Origin: Sphingopyxis sp. YF1
GTDB taxonomy: Bacteria > Pseudomonadota > Alphaproteobacteria > Sphingomonadales > Sphingomonadaceae
DNA length: 64,000 nt
Assembly: GCF_022701295.1 (NCBI RefSeq)
Contig: NZ_CP033204.1
Span: 3,748,501 to 3,812,500 of the forward strand
Direction of reading: 5' to 3'
Positions 36,236 through 45,353 of this stretch are shown piece after piece. Position numbers and translations under genes: made by a program. Position 1 is the stretch's first letter. Every line of letters starts with the position of its first letter. The notes beneath the pieces are model-generated. The model saw only the letters and a program-made list of their open reading frames with translations. It was not told the DNA's origin and did not search any database.

Positions 36236-37057
36236 ATGTTTCGTATCACGCAGATTCTGCTCACCTTTTCGCTCGCGCTCGTCGCGGGCGTGCTGCCCGC
36301 GCGCGCCGCGGGTGACCTGCTCGTCGCGCCGACGCGGATCGTCCTCGACGGAACGCGCGGGACCGAGGTGGTGCTCAACAATATCGGCAGCACTCCGGCA
36401 ACCTATCGCATCAGCCTCGAGATCAAGCGCATGACCGCGGCGGGCGGCCTCGACGAGATCGCCGAGGCCGAGGCCAGCGACACGGAAAAGGCGGCGCTGG
36501 CGATGATCAGCTTCTCGCCGCGGCGCGTCGTACTGCCGCCGAACCAGCCGCAGGTGATCCGCGTCGGGGTGCGCGTGCCCGAAGGCACGCCCGAAGGCGA
36601 ATATCGCGCGCACATGCTGTTCCGCGCGGTTCCCGACGCGGCGCTCGCGACCGACGGTGCGAAGGCGGCGAGCGGCGGGGTGTCGATCGCGCTCACCCCG
36701 ATCTATGGCATCACCATCCCGGTGATCGTGCGCGTCGGCGCGCTGGGCGCCACGGCGTCGATCGGCGCGGCGCGGGTCGAGGAGACCGCCGACGGCCCCG
36801 CCTTTGCCTTCGACCTGACGCGCACGGGCAACCGCTCGGTCTATGGCGATATCGAGGTGACGCGGCCGGGAGTCGCCGAACCCCTGCTGCGCGCGCGCGG
36901 CATCGCCATCTATCCCGAGGTCGGCGCGCGCACGGTGTCGCTGCGCGTTCCCGCCGAACTGGCGGCAAGGCTCCGCGGCCCGGTGCGCATCCGCTACAGC
37001 GAAGATCGCGAGATCGGCGGCGGTACGATCGACGAAGCCGACCGGGTGGTGCGCTGA
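36236..37057 (+). CDS. Periplasmic PapD-like fimbrial chaperone
   Basis: A 273-residue protein with a signal peptide (MFRITQILLTFSLALVAGVL, ending ARA). The first Ig-like domain has DLLVAPTRIVLDGTRGTEVV and FSPRRVVLPPNQPQVIRVGV, with PEGEYRAHMLFR in the subunit-binding strand region. A second domain follows from about 150 (IPVIVRVGALGATASI). This is the layout of chaperone-usher chaperones. The gene lies 30 bases before the usher-like gene and 410 after the DUF4402 gene. Confidence 0.85.
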   Translation: MFRITQILLTFSLALVAGVLPARAAGDLLVAPTRIVLDGTRGTEVVLNNIGSTPATYRISLEIKRMTAAGGLDEIAEAEASDTEKAALAMISFSPRRVVLPPNQPQVIRVGVRVPEGTPEGEYRAHMLFRAVPDAALATDGAKAASGGVSIALTPIYGITIPVIVRVGALGATASIGAARVEETADGPAFAFDLTRTGNRSVYGDIEVTRPGVAEPLLRARGIAIYPEVGARTVSLRVPAELAARLRGPVRIRYSEDREIGGGTIDEADRVVR

Positions 37058-37087
37058 CGGGCGGAGAAGATTGTCGACGGCGCGACC

Positions 37088-39892
37088 ATGGTTCGCGCGC
37101 TCCTCTTGCGGCTCCTGCGGCTCCTGCGGCTCCTGCGGCTCCTCGCGGCCGTGCTGGCGCTGGCCGGCCTTGCGCCGACCGGCGCGCAGGCGTTTGAAAA
37201 GGGCGAGCTTTCCGGCGACTGGCAGCCCAATGAGGACGACAGCTGGCTGTTCGACCTGCGATCGGGCCAATTGCGGCTCGGCGACGGCGTGCGCGGATAC
37301 CAGACCCCGGCGGGGGTGTGCGTCGACCTGGCCGACGTCATCCTCGCGCTCGACCTGCCGGTGCGGCTCGACAAAAAGTCGCGCCGCGCAACCGGCTGGG
37401 TGTTCGACGAGCGGCGCGGGCTGACGATCGACCGCGACGCGGGCGCGGTGCGCAGCGGCAGCCGCAGCTTCGCGATCGGCCCCGCGGCGATCCGCGATAC
37501 TGCCGCGGGCTGGTGCGTCGATGTCGCGCAATTATCGGCGTGGCTCGACCTGCCGCTGGTACCCGACCTGTCGAACGCGGTGCTGCGCATCGATTCGAAA
37601 GAAAAACTGCCCTTCCAGCTCGCCGCCGAGCGGCGCGCGCGCGCGGCGGCGATCAGGCCCGCGGCGCCGTTCGACCTCGCCAAGCTGCCGCAGGCGAGCC
37701 GGCCGTACAGCCTGTGGGCGACGCCGTCGGTCGACGTCGTGGCCTCGCTGGGGGCGGTATCGGACAAGCGCGGCGGATCGCATGTCCAGGCGCGGTACGA
37801 GCTGTTCGCGGCGGGCGAAGCGCTGGGGCAGAGTTTCGATGCGCGGCTGTCGTCGGACAATGACGGGGTGCCCGACAGCCTGCGGCTGCGGCTCTATCGC
37901 ACCGATCCGGCGGGCCAATTGCTCGGGCCGCTGAAGGCGACGCATTATGCGGCCGGCGACGTCAGCCTGCTTGCGACCGGGCTCGTCGCGGGTTCGGCGC
38001 CGGGACGCGGCGCGGTGCTCACCAATCGCCCGGTCGAGCGGCCTGACGCGTTCGACCGGACCGACTTTCGCGGCGACCTGCCCGCGGGGTGGGATGCCGA
38101 ACTGTATCGCAACGGACAATTGCTCGCCTTCGCGAGCCCCAATGGCGACGGGCGCTACGAATTTCTCGACGTGCCGCTCTTTTACGGGGCGAATCGTTTC
38201 GAGATCGTCCTTTATGGCCCGCAGGGACAGATCAGGCGCGAGATCAAGGAGATGCAGGTTGGGATCGATTCGATCCCGCCGCAGCAGACCTGGTATTGGG
38301 CAGGGGTCGCGCAGGAAAATGCCGACCTGATCGCCTTCGGAAACCGGCGGCGCGGGCCGTTCCGGCGCGGCTGGCGCGGCACGCTGGGGATCGAGCGCGG
38401 ACTCGATGCGCGCACGTCCGCCGCCCTTTATGCACACAGCCTGATGATCGAGAATGTCCGGCGCAACTATGGCGAATTCGCGCTGCGCCGGGCAATCGGG
38501 CCGACGTTGCTCGAGGTGGCGGCGAGCCGCGCCGACGCGCCGGGAAAAGGGGGCGGGGGCAGCGCGGCGCGCGCGAGCTGGCTCGCGGCGTTCGGCGAGA
38601 CCTATGTGCGCGCCGAGGCGATGCGCGGCTGGGGCGGTTTCGTGTCGGACCGGTTTGCGGGCGATGTCGCGGAGCTGGTCCAGCTGTCGGTCGACCAGCC
38701 GGTCCGGCTGGGGCGGACGATTCTGCCGCTGCATTTCGACCTGCGCCGGATCGAGCGGACGTCGGGGCAGACCAGCGTCGAAGCCTCGGCGCGCGCATCG
38801 GCGGGCTTTCGCGCGCTGACCGTCACCGGCCAGCTCGACTGGGCGCGCACCAGCACCCCCGCCGGTGCCGACCCGCCCGACAATCTGACCGCGACCCTGC
38901 TCGCCAATGCACGGATCGGGCGCGTCCGCCTGCGCGGCGAGGCGCGCCTGGCGCTGTCGGGCGCGAGTGCCGATTCGCGCGCGACGCTGGTCGCCGAGTG
39001 GGCGGGGCGCGGCGAGGCCGAATGGCGCGCCGAGCTGGGGTATGACAAGGGGCTGGAGCGCGGGCGCGCCGGTATCGGATATTCCCGCCGGTTCAAGGCG
39101 TTGCAGCTTTCGGCTTTCGGCGAGGTGGCAAGCGACGGATCGGTCGCGGCGTCGCTGTCGCTCGCCTTCAGCTTCGGGCCGCGGTCCGGCGGCGCGGCCG
39201 GCGGCGGCTGGCGGATGTCGAGCGAGAAGCTCGGCGGCCGCGGCCAGGTGCTCGCCGAGGTGTGGATGGACGACAATGGCGACGGGGTGCGCCAGCCCGG
39301 CGAGGCGGCGATGCCGGGCGTCCCGCTGACCGCGGGGCACGCCGTCGCCGAGGCGGCGACGAGCACAGCGGGAACCGCGACGATCGACGGGCTCGAGCCG
39401 TTTCGCGCGGTGATGATCGGGGTCGATGCGGGCAGCCTGCCCGACCCCTATGTCCAGCCCGCGCTGCCCGGTGTCGTCGTCACTCCGCGCCCGGGGGTCG
39501 CGACCCGGGTGATGATCCCGATGACCGCGGCGGGCGAGATCGAAGGCGTGGCGATGCGCGACGGCGGCAATGCGATCGCGGGGCTGGCGTTCGAGCTGGT
39601 CGACGCCGAAGGCCGGGTACGCGCGACGACGCTCAGCGAATTCGATGGATATTTCCTTTTCGAAAGCGTCGCTTACGGACGCTACACGGTGCGTATCGCC
39701 AAGGCGTCGGCGGCGGCGGTGCGCGTCGATGCGAACTTTGCGGTGACCGCCGCGCCGGGCCGGGCGACGCCGCGCGTACGGCTCGGGACGCTGGCGCTGA
39801 AGCCATTGCGCCGCGATCTGGCCGACGCCGGCGCCGGGGCCGGCCCCGGCGCGCGCGAACCCCCGGGTACGGCGGGCGGCGGTGGGCCATAG
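37088..39892 (+). CDS. Usher-like outer membrane protein of a chaperone-usher system
   Basis: A 934-residue protein. The signal peptide has an LLR repeat (residues about 5-18) ending GAQA. The N-terminal ~200 residues include paired motifs GVCVDLADVILALDLPVRLD and GWCVDVAQLSAWLDLPLVPD. A beta-rich middle (about 225-725) with RNGQLLAFASPNGDGRYEFL resembles usher plug/barrel sequence. The C-terminal part has carbohydrate-binding or SdrD-B-like domains (WMDDNGDGVRQPGEAAMPGV) and a regulatory-type domain (EFDGYFLFESVAYGRYTVRI). Its position after a PapD-like chaperone supports usher function. The stop overlaps the diguanylate cyclase start. Confidence 0.7.
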   Translation: MVRALLLRLLRLLRLLRLLAAVLALAGLAPTGAQAFEKGELSGDWQPNEDDSWLFDLRSGQLRLGDGVRGYQTPAGVCVDLADVILALDLPVRLDKKSRRATGWVFDERRGLTIDRDAGAVRSGSRSFAIGPAAIRDTAAGWCVDVAQLSAWLDLPLVPDLSNAVLRIDSKEKLPFQLAAERRARAAAIRPAAPFDLAKLPQASRPYSLWATPSVDVVASLGAVSDKRGGSHVQARYELFAAGEALGQSFDARLSSDNDGVPDSLRLRLYRTDPAGQLLGPLKATHYAAGDVSLLATGLVAGSAPGRGAVLTNRPVERPDAFDRTDFRGDLPAGWDAELYRNGQLLAFASPNGDGRYEFLDVPLFYGANRFEIVLYGPQGQIRREIKEMQVGIDSIPPQQTWYWAGVAQENADLIAFGNRRRGPFRRGWRGTLGIERGLDARTSAALYAHSLMIENVRRNYGEFALRRAIGPTLLEVAASRADAPGKGGGGSAARASWLAAFGETYVRAEAMRGWGGFVSDRFAGDVAELVQLSVDQPVRLGRTILPLHFDLRRIERTSGQTSVEASARASAGFRALTVTGQLDWARTSTPAGADPPDNLTATLLANARIGRVRLRGEARLALSGASADSRATLVAEWAGRGEAEWRAELGYDKGLERGRAGIGYSRRFKALQLSAFGEVASDGSVAASLSLAFSFGPRSGGAAGGGWRMSSEKLGGRGQVLAEVWMDDNGDGVRQPGEAAMPGVPLTAGHAVAEAATSTAGTATIDGLEPFRAVMIGVDAGSLPDPYVQPALPGVVVTPRPGVATRVMIPMTAAGEIEGVAMRDGGNAIAGLAFELVDAEGRVRATTLSEFDGYFLFESVAYGRYTVRIAKASAAAVRVDANFAVTAAPGRATPRVRLGTLALKPLRRDLADAGAGAGPGAREPPGTAGGGGP
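37111..37143 (+). repeat. 9-bp tandem repeat in the usher-like signal peptide
   Basis: GCTCCTGCG occurs three times exactly (37111-37137), followed by the partial unit GCTCCT and preceded by a degenerate unit. It encodes repeated Arg-Leu-Leu in the signal peptide. Because the unit is three codons, copy change would alter signal length without a frameshift. Confidence 0.85.
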
Positions 39893-41321
39893 GTTCCGGG
39901 ATCGCGCCGGTTCGCGCTGGCGCGCCGGTCCGGATGGTGCCATCATCGCATCGTTGAAACCTCGCAACGCCAGTCGCGGAGCCCGCTTGTCGCCGATCGA
40001 TTTCCCTGGCCTTCGCTGCCTGCTCGAGAGCGTTCCCGACGGCTATTTCGTGCACGATGAAACGGGTCGTTATCTGGACGCCAATGCGCAATCGTGCCGC
40101 GACCTCGGCTATACGCTCGACGAACTGCAGCAACTGACCATCAACGATATTTCCGCCGGGGCGGCCCCGGCGGACAATCTGGAGCGCTGGCGCAACGCCC
40201 CGCCGGGTCTGGCGATGAGCCTCAACGAGATTGCGCGGCGCAAGGATGGATCGACCTTTCCGGTCGAGATCCGCCTGACGTGCCAGCTGATCGACGGAGG
40301 CAAGCTGTTCTTCGGGCTGGCGCGCGACGTCAGCGACCGCGAAGCGGCGCGGCGGGCGATGGAGGAGATGAACGACCGGCTCGAGGCGCGGGTGACCGAA
40401 CGGGGCCGCGAGCTGGGGCTCGTCCACGAGCGGCTGGAGCTGGCGGCGCGGGTAGGGGGCCTCGGAATATGGGACCTCGACATGGCGACGCTCGAAATGC
40501 ACTGCGACGAGCAATGGTACCGGATCATGGGCCGCGACCCCGCGCAGCCCGTGCGGTCGATCGAAGAATTCCGGGCGCTGATCCATCCCGACGACGCCGA
40601 CCGCGCCACCGAAATCGAACAGACCGCGGCGCGGCTGATCGCCGCCAACGAGGATTATGGCATCGTGTTTCGCATCGTGCGCCCCGAGGGCGAGGTGCGC
40701 TGGGTGCGTTCGGCGGCGCGCGTTTTCGCGGACGAAGCCGGGATCGCGACACGCAGCGTGGGGTTCGTCGTCGACGTCACCGACATGCGGCGCGCCGAGG
40801 CGGCGCTTCAGCAGCAGGCGCTCGAGGATCCGCTGACCGGCCTTGCCAACCGCCGCCGGCTCGACGAGGCGCTGGTCAAGGCCTGCCTGCACGCCGCACG
40901 CACCGGCGACCCGGTCTGCGTCGCGATGATCGATGTCGATTATTTCAAGCTTTACAATGATTTCTATGGGCACGGGCTGGGCGACGAGGCGTTGCAGGTG
41001 GTCGCCGACATCCTGAAATCGGCGGCGCGGCGTCCCTATGATCTGGCCGCGCGCTACGGCGGCGAGGAATTTGTCCTGCTGTTGCCGGGCGTCACCCGTC
41101 CCGAGGCGATCCTGGCGGGGATCATCGAGGCGCTGGCCGAACGTGCCATCCCGCATCTCGGGTCGTCGGCGGCGCCGCATCTGACGGTGAGCTGCGGTTG
41201 CGTGGTGGCGGGCGACGACCCCGCGGCGCTCGCGCCGGGCCGCCTGCTCGCCGAATGCGACCAGGCGCTCTACCGCGCCAAGTCGCTGGGACGCAAACGC
41301 GCACATATCATCCGGATCTGA
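39882..41321 (+). CDS. PAS-PAS-GGDEF diguanylate cyclase
   Basis: About 479 residues from a GTG that overlaps the usher stop by 11 bases. PAS 1 (about 40-150) has CLLESVPDGYFVHDETGRYL. PAS 2 with PAC (about 185-310) has LGIWDLDMATLEMHCDEQWY. The GGDEF domain (about 315-479) has DPLTGLANRRRLDEAL and active-site GGEEF at 393-397. RPYD at 384-387 is a proper I-site for product inhibition. No membrane segment or signal peptide, so a cytoplasmic sensor making cyclic di-GMP. The true start could be later, as no in-frame ATG exists before residue 100. Confidence 0.9.
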   Translation: MGHRFRDRAGSRWRAGPDGAIIASLKPRNASRGARLSPIDFPGLRCLLESVPDGYFVHDETGRYLDANAQSCRDLGYTLDELQQLTINDISAGAAPADNLERWRNAPPGLAMSLNEIARRKDGSTFPVEIRLTCQLIDGGKLFFGLARDVSDREAARRAMEEMNDRLEARVTERGRELGLVHERLELAARVGGLGIWDLDMATLEMHCDEQWYRIMGRDPAQPVRSIEEFRALIHPDDADRATEIEQTAARLIAANEDYGIVFRIVRPEGEVRWVRSAARVFADEAGIATRSVGFVVDVTDMRRAEAALQQQALEDPLTGLANRRRLDEALVKACLHAARTGDPVCVAMIDVDYFKLYNDFYGHGLGDEALQVVADILKSAARRPYDLAARYGGEEFVLLLPGVTRPEAILAGIIEALAERAIPHLGSSAAPHLTVSCGCVVAGDDPAALAPGRLLAECDQALYRAKSLGRKRAHIIRI

Positions 41322-41439
41322 CGGTTTCGGCGGGCGGGGCCGCGGGAGCGTTACGACCCGGTTAACCAGTTTTTAGCGCGGCGCGGCTAGCCGTCGATGA
41401 TCGGGCAGGGGCGCCCGACCGGACGCGGGATCGGGGAGC

Positions 41440-43242
41440 ATGCCAGAAACCAGCCACCACGGCGCGGCGGCGCATCGCCTGACCCCCGACCTATTCGCGC
41501 TGTTGCTGTGGCTGCTCTTCGGCGCGGCGGCGCTGCTCGTGCATCGCGACGCGATCGCGACGCTGACCTTTTCGGACCCCGACAATGCGATGCGGCTGGC
41601 GCAGGTGCGCGATCTGGCCGCGGGACAGGGGTGGTTCGACACCACCCAATATCGCGTCAACCCCGCCGACGGCGGCGGCCTGATGCACTGGTCGCGGTTC
41701 ATCGATGCGCAGCTGTTCGCGGTGATCGCGGTGTTGCGGCTGTTCGCCGAACCGGCGGCGGCCGAACGCTGGGCGGTGGCAATCTATCCGTTGCTGCTCA
41801 TCCTGCCGCTGCTGCTCGTCTTTTCGCGCCTGCTTCGCATCCTCGGCGATCGGGCGTTCGCGCTGGCCGGGCTGGCGATCGCGGCGAGCAGCCTGACCTT
41901 CGTCCATTATTTTGCGCCGCTGAACATCGACCATCACAATTGGCAACTGTTGCTCGCGGTCACTTTGCTATGGCTGGCGCTGCGGCCGGGAGATTTCGCG
42001 ACCGGGATCGCTGCGGCCTTCGTCGCGAGCCTCTATGTCGAAATTTCGCTCGAAGGCCTGCCCTTCCTGATCTTCTTCTGGGCGCTCTTCATCCTCGACT
42101 GGCTGCGCGACGGCGGCAACGACGCGCGGCTGGCGGGTTTTTCGGCGGGACTCGTCCTGATTCCGGCGCTCTGGCTCCTGCTGATGCGCGGCGGTGCAGG
42201 GCTTCGTGACGCGTCGTGCGACAGTTTTTCGCTACCCTATCTGGCCGCCGTGGCGTCGGCCGGCGCGGTGCTGTCGGCGGTGCTGGCGACAGGGGGCGGT
42301 TTCGCGGCGGCGCTGCCGCGTCGCCTGCTGGTCGTCGCTCTCGCGGGCGCGGTCGGCGCGGCGGCGCTGGTTGCGACCGGACCGGACTGCCTTGCCGGAC
42401 CCTTCGCCGCGCTCGAACCGCTGGTCCGCACCTATTGGTACGATCTGATTCCCGAGGGACGCCCGTTGTGGGAGCAGAAACCGGCGGTCGCGGCGCTCTA
42501 TCTTGGCCCGACCCTCGTCGGCGGCGCCGCGCTGGTCTGGGCGTGCCGGCGCGCGCGCGGGCGACCCGAAGCGGAAAACTGGATGCGGATGGTTTTTCTC
42601 ATCCTGTGCAGCACGCTGCTCGCGCTCTTTGTCGCGCGCACGATCGCGGTCGCGCATGCCTATATGGTGCCACCCTTTGCCGCGCTGGCGACCGCGCTGT
42701 GGCGCTGGAGCCGCGCGCGGCGGACCGCGCCGGGACGGATCGGTGCGGCGCTGCTGCTCCTGCCGGCGCTTCCGCTGGTCGACAGCCTGCTGGCGATGAA
42801 GCTGGTGGCGCCGGGGACGGGACAAGCGACCGCTTCCTCCGCCGCGGCGGGGACCACCGCGCGCTGCCCGACCGCGGCGATGCTGGCGCCGCTCGCCAAG
42901 GCGCCGCCGGCGCTGGTGTTCGCGCCGGTGCATATCGGACCCGCGCTGCTGACCGGGACGCCGCACAGCGTCGTGGCGACCGGCCATCACCGCAATCATG
43001 CCGCGATGAACCGCGTCATTGCGGCGTTTCTCGCGCCGCCCGACGCCGCGCGCGCGATCGTCCGCGCCGAGGGTGCGGATTATCTCGTGTTGTGCACCCG
43101 CCAGACCGAGGTCGCCAACACCGCCGCGGTCAGCCCCGACGGGCTGGCGGCGCATCTGCTGCGCGGCGCGCGCATCGGATGGCTCGAGCCGGTGGCGGCG
43201 CTCTCGTCGGGCGAACTGCGCGTGTACCGCGTCGCCGATTGA
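41440..43242 (+). CDS. Polytopic GT-C-like membrane protein, paralogue 1
   Basis: A 600-residue protein with about ten to twelve membrane helices. The first loop has LTFSDPDNAMRLAQVRDL and GQGWFDTTQYRVNPADGGGL, ending MHWSR. A second loop has NIDHHNWQ. The soluble C-terminal region has SVVATGHHRNHAAMNR. These acidic loop motifs and topology resemble GT-C glycosyltransferases such as STT3/oligosaccharyltransferase. It is clearly paralogous to the protein at 45350. ATG preceded by GGGGAGC. Donor and acceptor are unknown, and I know of no named family. Confidence 0.65.
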   Translation: MPETSHHGAAAHRLTPDLFALLLWLLFGAAALLVHRDAIATLTFSDPDNAMRLAQVRDLAAGQGWFDTTQYRVNPADGGGLMHWSRFIDAQLFAVIAVLRLFAEPAAAERWAVAIYPLLLILPLLLVFSRLLRILGDRAFALAGLAIAASSLTFVHYFAPLNIDHHNWQLLLAVTLLWLALRPGDFATGIAAAFVASLYVEISLEGLPFLIFFWALFILDWLRDGGNDARLAGFSAGLVLIPALWLLLMRGGAGLRDASCDSFSLPYLAAVASAGAVLSAVLATGGGFAAALPRRLLVVALAGAVGAAALVATGPDCLAGPFAALEPLVRTYWYDLIPEGRPLWEQKPAVAALYLGPTLVGGAALVWACRRARGRPEAENWMRMVFLILCSTLLALFVARTIAVAHAYMVPPFAALATALWRWSRARRTAPGRIGAALLLLPALPLVDSLLAMKLVAPGTGQATASSAAAGTTARCPTAAMLAPLAKAPPALVFAPVHIGPALLTGTPHSVVATGHHRNHAAMNRVIAAFLAPPDAARAIVRAEGADYLVLCTRQTEVANTAAVSPDGLAAHLLRGARIGWLEPVAALSSGELRVYRVAD

Positions 43243-43359
43243 CGCGAACGGCGCTTCGTCGGGCCTTTGCGCGTGAATCCCGCGCCCGCGTTAACCAGTT
43301 CTTATCCATATTTATCGCAAGGCTGAGCGCAGCAATTTGCTGTGTGGGGGAATATCCAA

Positions 43360-44895
43360 GTGACCAACGCCCAAGTGTCGAAAAGCCGTCCGACCAGCGC
43401 CGACGTCGCCATCATCGGCGCGGGCCCGGCCGGGCTGACCGCCGCCTATCTGCTGACCAAGGAAGGCTACAAGGTCATAGTGATCGAGAAGGACCCGACC
43501 TATGTCGGCGGGATCAGCCGGACGGTCGAGCATGAGGGGTTCCGCTTCGACATCGGCGGGCACCGCTTCTTTTCGAAGAGCCAGGAAGTCGTCGACCTGT
43601 GGAACGAGATTCTGCCCGACGATTTCATCCAGCGCCCGCGGATGAGCCGCATCTATTATGAGGGCAAATTCTACAGCTATCCGCTGCGCGCGTTCGAGGC
43701 GCTGTGGAACCTCGGCATCATCCGTTCGACGCTGTGCATGGCGAGCTATGCACAGGCGAAGCTGTTCCCGAACAAGAAGGTCCGCAGCTTCGAGGACTGG
43801 ACGATCAACCAGTTCGGGCGGAAGCTCTATTCGATCTTTTTCAAGACCTATACCGAGAAGGTGTGGGGCATGCCGTGCGACGAAATGTCGGCCGACTGGG
43901 CGGCGCAGCGCATCAAGGGGCTGAGCCTCGGCGCCGCGGTGCTCGACGGGCTGAAGCGCAGCCTCGGGCTCAACAAGGCGCCCAATGACGGCATGGCGAC
44001 CAAGACCCTGCTCGAAACCTTCCGCTATCCGCGGCTGGGGCCGGGCATGATGTGGGAGGCCGCGCGCGACAAGGTCGAAGCCGGCGGCAATCATGTGCTG
44101 ATGGGGCACAGCTTCAAGCAGGTGACGCAGGATCAGGTTTCGGGCCGCTGGCGGCTCACCGCGACCGGGCCCGACGGCGACGTCGTGATCGATGCCGCGC
44201 ATGTCATCAGTTCGGCACCGATGCGCGAACTCGCGGCGCGCATCCATCCATTGCCCGCGTGCGCGCTGGGCGCGGCGCCCAACCTCAAATATCGCGACTT
44301 TTTGACCGTCGCATTGAAGATCCGGTCGGAGGATCTGTTCCCCGACAACTGGATCTATATCCACGATAGCAAGGTGCAGGTCGGCCGGGTGCAGAATTTC
44401 CGCAGCTGGTCACCCGAAATGGTGCCCGACCCCGACCTTGCCTGCGTCGGGCTCGAATATTTCTGCTTCGAAGGCGATGGCCTCTGGGCGTCGAGCGACG
44501 CCGATCTGGTCGAACTCGCCAAGCGCGAGATGGCGATCCTCGGCCTCTGCGATCCCAAGGACGTGGTCGGCGGCGCGGTGGTGCGGCAGGAAAAAGCATA
44601 TCCGGTCTATGACGATGATTATGCAGCGCATGTCGAGACGATGCGCAGCGAGCTCGAGGCGCGCTACCCGACGCTGCACATGGTCGGGCGCAACGGCATG
44701 CACCGTTACAACAACCAGGATCATGCGATGATGACCGCGATGCTGACGGTGCGCAACATCGTCGCCGGCGAGCGCGTCTATGACATCTGGGGCGTCAACG
44801 AGGACGCCGAATATCACGAGAGCGGCACCGAGGGCGAACAGGCCGCGCTCGCGTCGGTGCGCGACGTTCCGGCGCGCGTCGCGAAGGCGGCGTGA
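43360..44895 (+). CDS. NAD(P)/FAD-dependent oxidoreductase, UDP-galactopyranose mutase-like
   Basis: A 511-residue flavoprotein. The FAD motif is [20 protein letters not shown], then [20 protein letters not shown] and [12 protein letters not shown], the pattern of the UDP-galactopyranose mutase/amine-oxidase-like branch. The C-terminal [20 protein letters not shown] closes the FAD site. In glycan clusters such enzymes modify sugar nucleotides or lipid-linked sugars. GTG at 43360 has a GGGGG ribosome binding site and is preferred; an in-frame GTG is six codons upstream. Its stop abuts the GtrA gene. Confidence 0.8.
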   Translation: MTNAQVSKSRPTSADVAIIGAGPAGLTAAYLLTKEGYKVIVIEKDPTYVGGISRTVEHEGFRFDIGGHRFFSKSQEVVDLWNEILPDDFIQRPRMSRIYYEGKFYSYPLRAFEALWNLGIIRSTLCMASYAQAKLFPNKKVRSFEDWTINQFGRKLYSIFFKTYTEKVWGMPCDEMSADWAAQRIKGLSLGAAVLDGLKRSLGLNKAPNDGMATKTLLETFRYPRLGPGMMWEAARDKVEAGGNHVLMGHSFKQVTQDQVSGRWRLTATGPDGDVVIDAAHVISSAPMRELAARIHPLPACALGAAPNLKYRDFLTVALKIRSEDLFPDNWIYIHDSKVQVGRVQNFRSWSPEMVPDPDLACVGLEYFCFEGDGLWASSDADLVELAKREMAILGLCDPKDVVGGAVVRQEKAYPVYDDDYAAHVETMRSELEARYPTLHMVGRNGMHRYNNQDHAMMTAMLTVRNIVAGERVYDIWGVNEDAEYHESGTEGEQAALASVRDVPARVAKAA

Positions 44896-44918
44896 GCCCG
44901 GCCGGGGAGGGTGACGTC

Positions 44919-45353
44919 ATGCCGCAACCCCTGATCAGGCTGATCGACACGGTCCGCCGCGGCGAAGTCCGCTGGATCAACTATCTGCTCGCCAGCGTGC
45001 TCGCGCTGGGCAGCGACGCGGGGCTGTTCCTGCTGCTGCTCGACGCCGGGCTTGCGGCGATGGCGGCATCGGCGGTCGGCTATTGCGCGGGCATCCTCGT
45101 GCACTGGCTGGTGTCGAGCCGGCTCGTCTTCGCCGACGGCGCCGCGGCGCGCGGCACCGGCGAACGCCACCGCCAGAAGATGCTGTTCGTCGGCTCGGCG
45201 CTCGTCGGGCTCGCGGTGACCACCGCGATCGTCGGCACGGGCACCGCGCTCGGGCTCGATCCGCGCCTCGCCAAGCTGGCGGCGATCGTGATCAGCTTCC
45301 AGACCACCTATATGCTGCGCCGCCACATCGTCTTTCGGGCCGCGGCGGCATGA
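44919..45353 (+). CDS. GtrA family membrane protein
   Basis: A 144-residue protein with four membrane helices (YLLASVLALGSDAGLFLLLL, ASAVGYCAGILVHWLVSS, VGSALVGLAVTTAIVG, KLAAIVISFQTTYMLRRHIV). The pattern is that of GtrA/DPMS-like proteins, proposed to flip polyprenyl-phosphate sugars across the membrane. ATG at 44919 has a strong GGGGAGG site; a GTG overlapping the previous stop is nine codons earlier. Its stop overlaps the start of the second GT-C-like gene. Confidence 0.9.
   Translation: MPQPLIRLIDTVRRGEVRWINYLLASVLALGSDAGLFLLLLDAGLAAMAASAVGYCAGILVHWLVSSRLVFADGAAARGTGERHRQKMLFVGSALVGLAVTTAIVGTGTALGLDPRLAKLAAIVISFQTTYMLRRHIVFRAAAA

Noticed and set aside
37532..39967. An 811-codon open frame opposite the usher-like gene
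   Set aside because: The rightward frame has a signal peptide, proper spacing after the chaperone and domain patterns; this frame has none.
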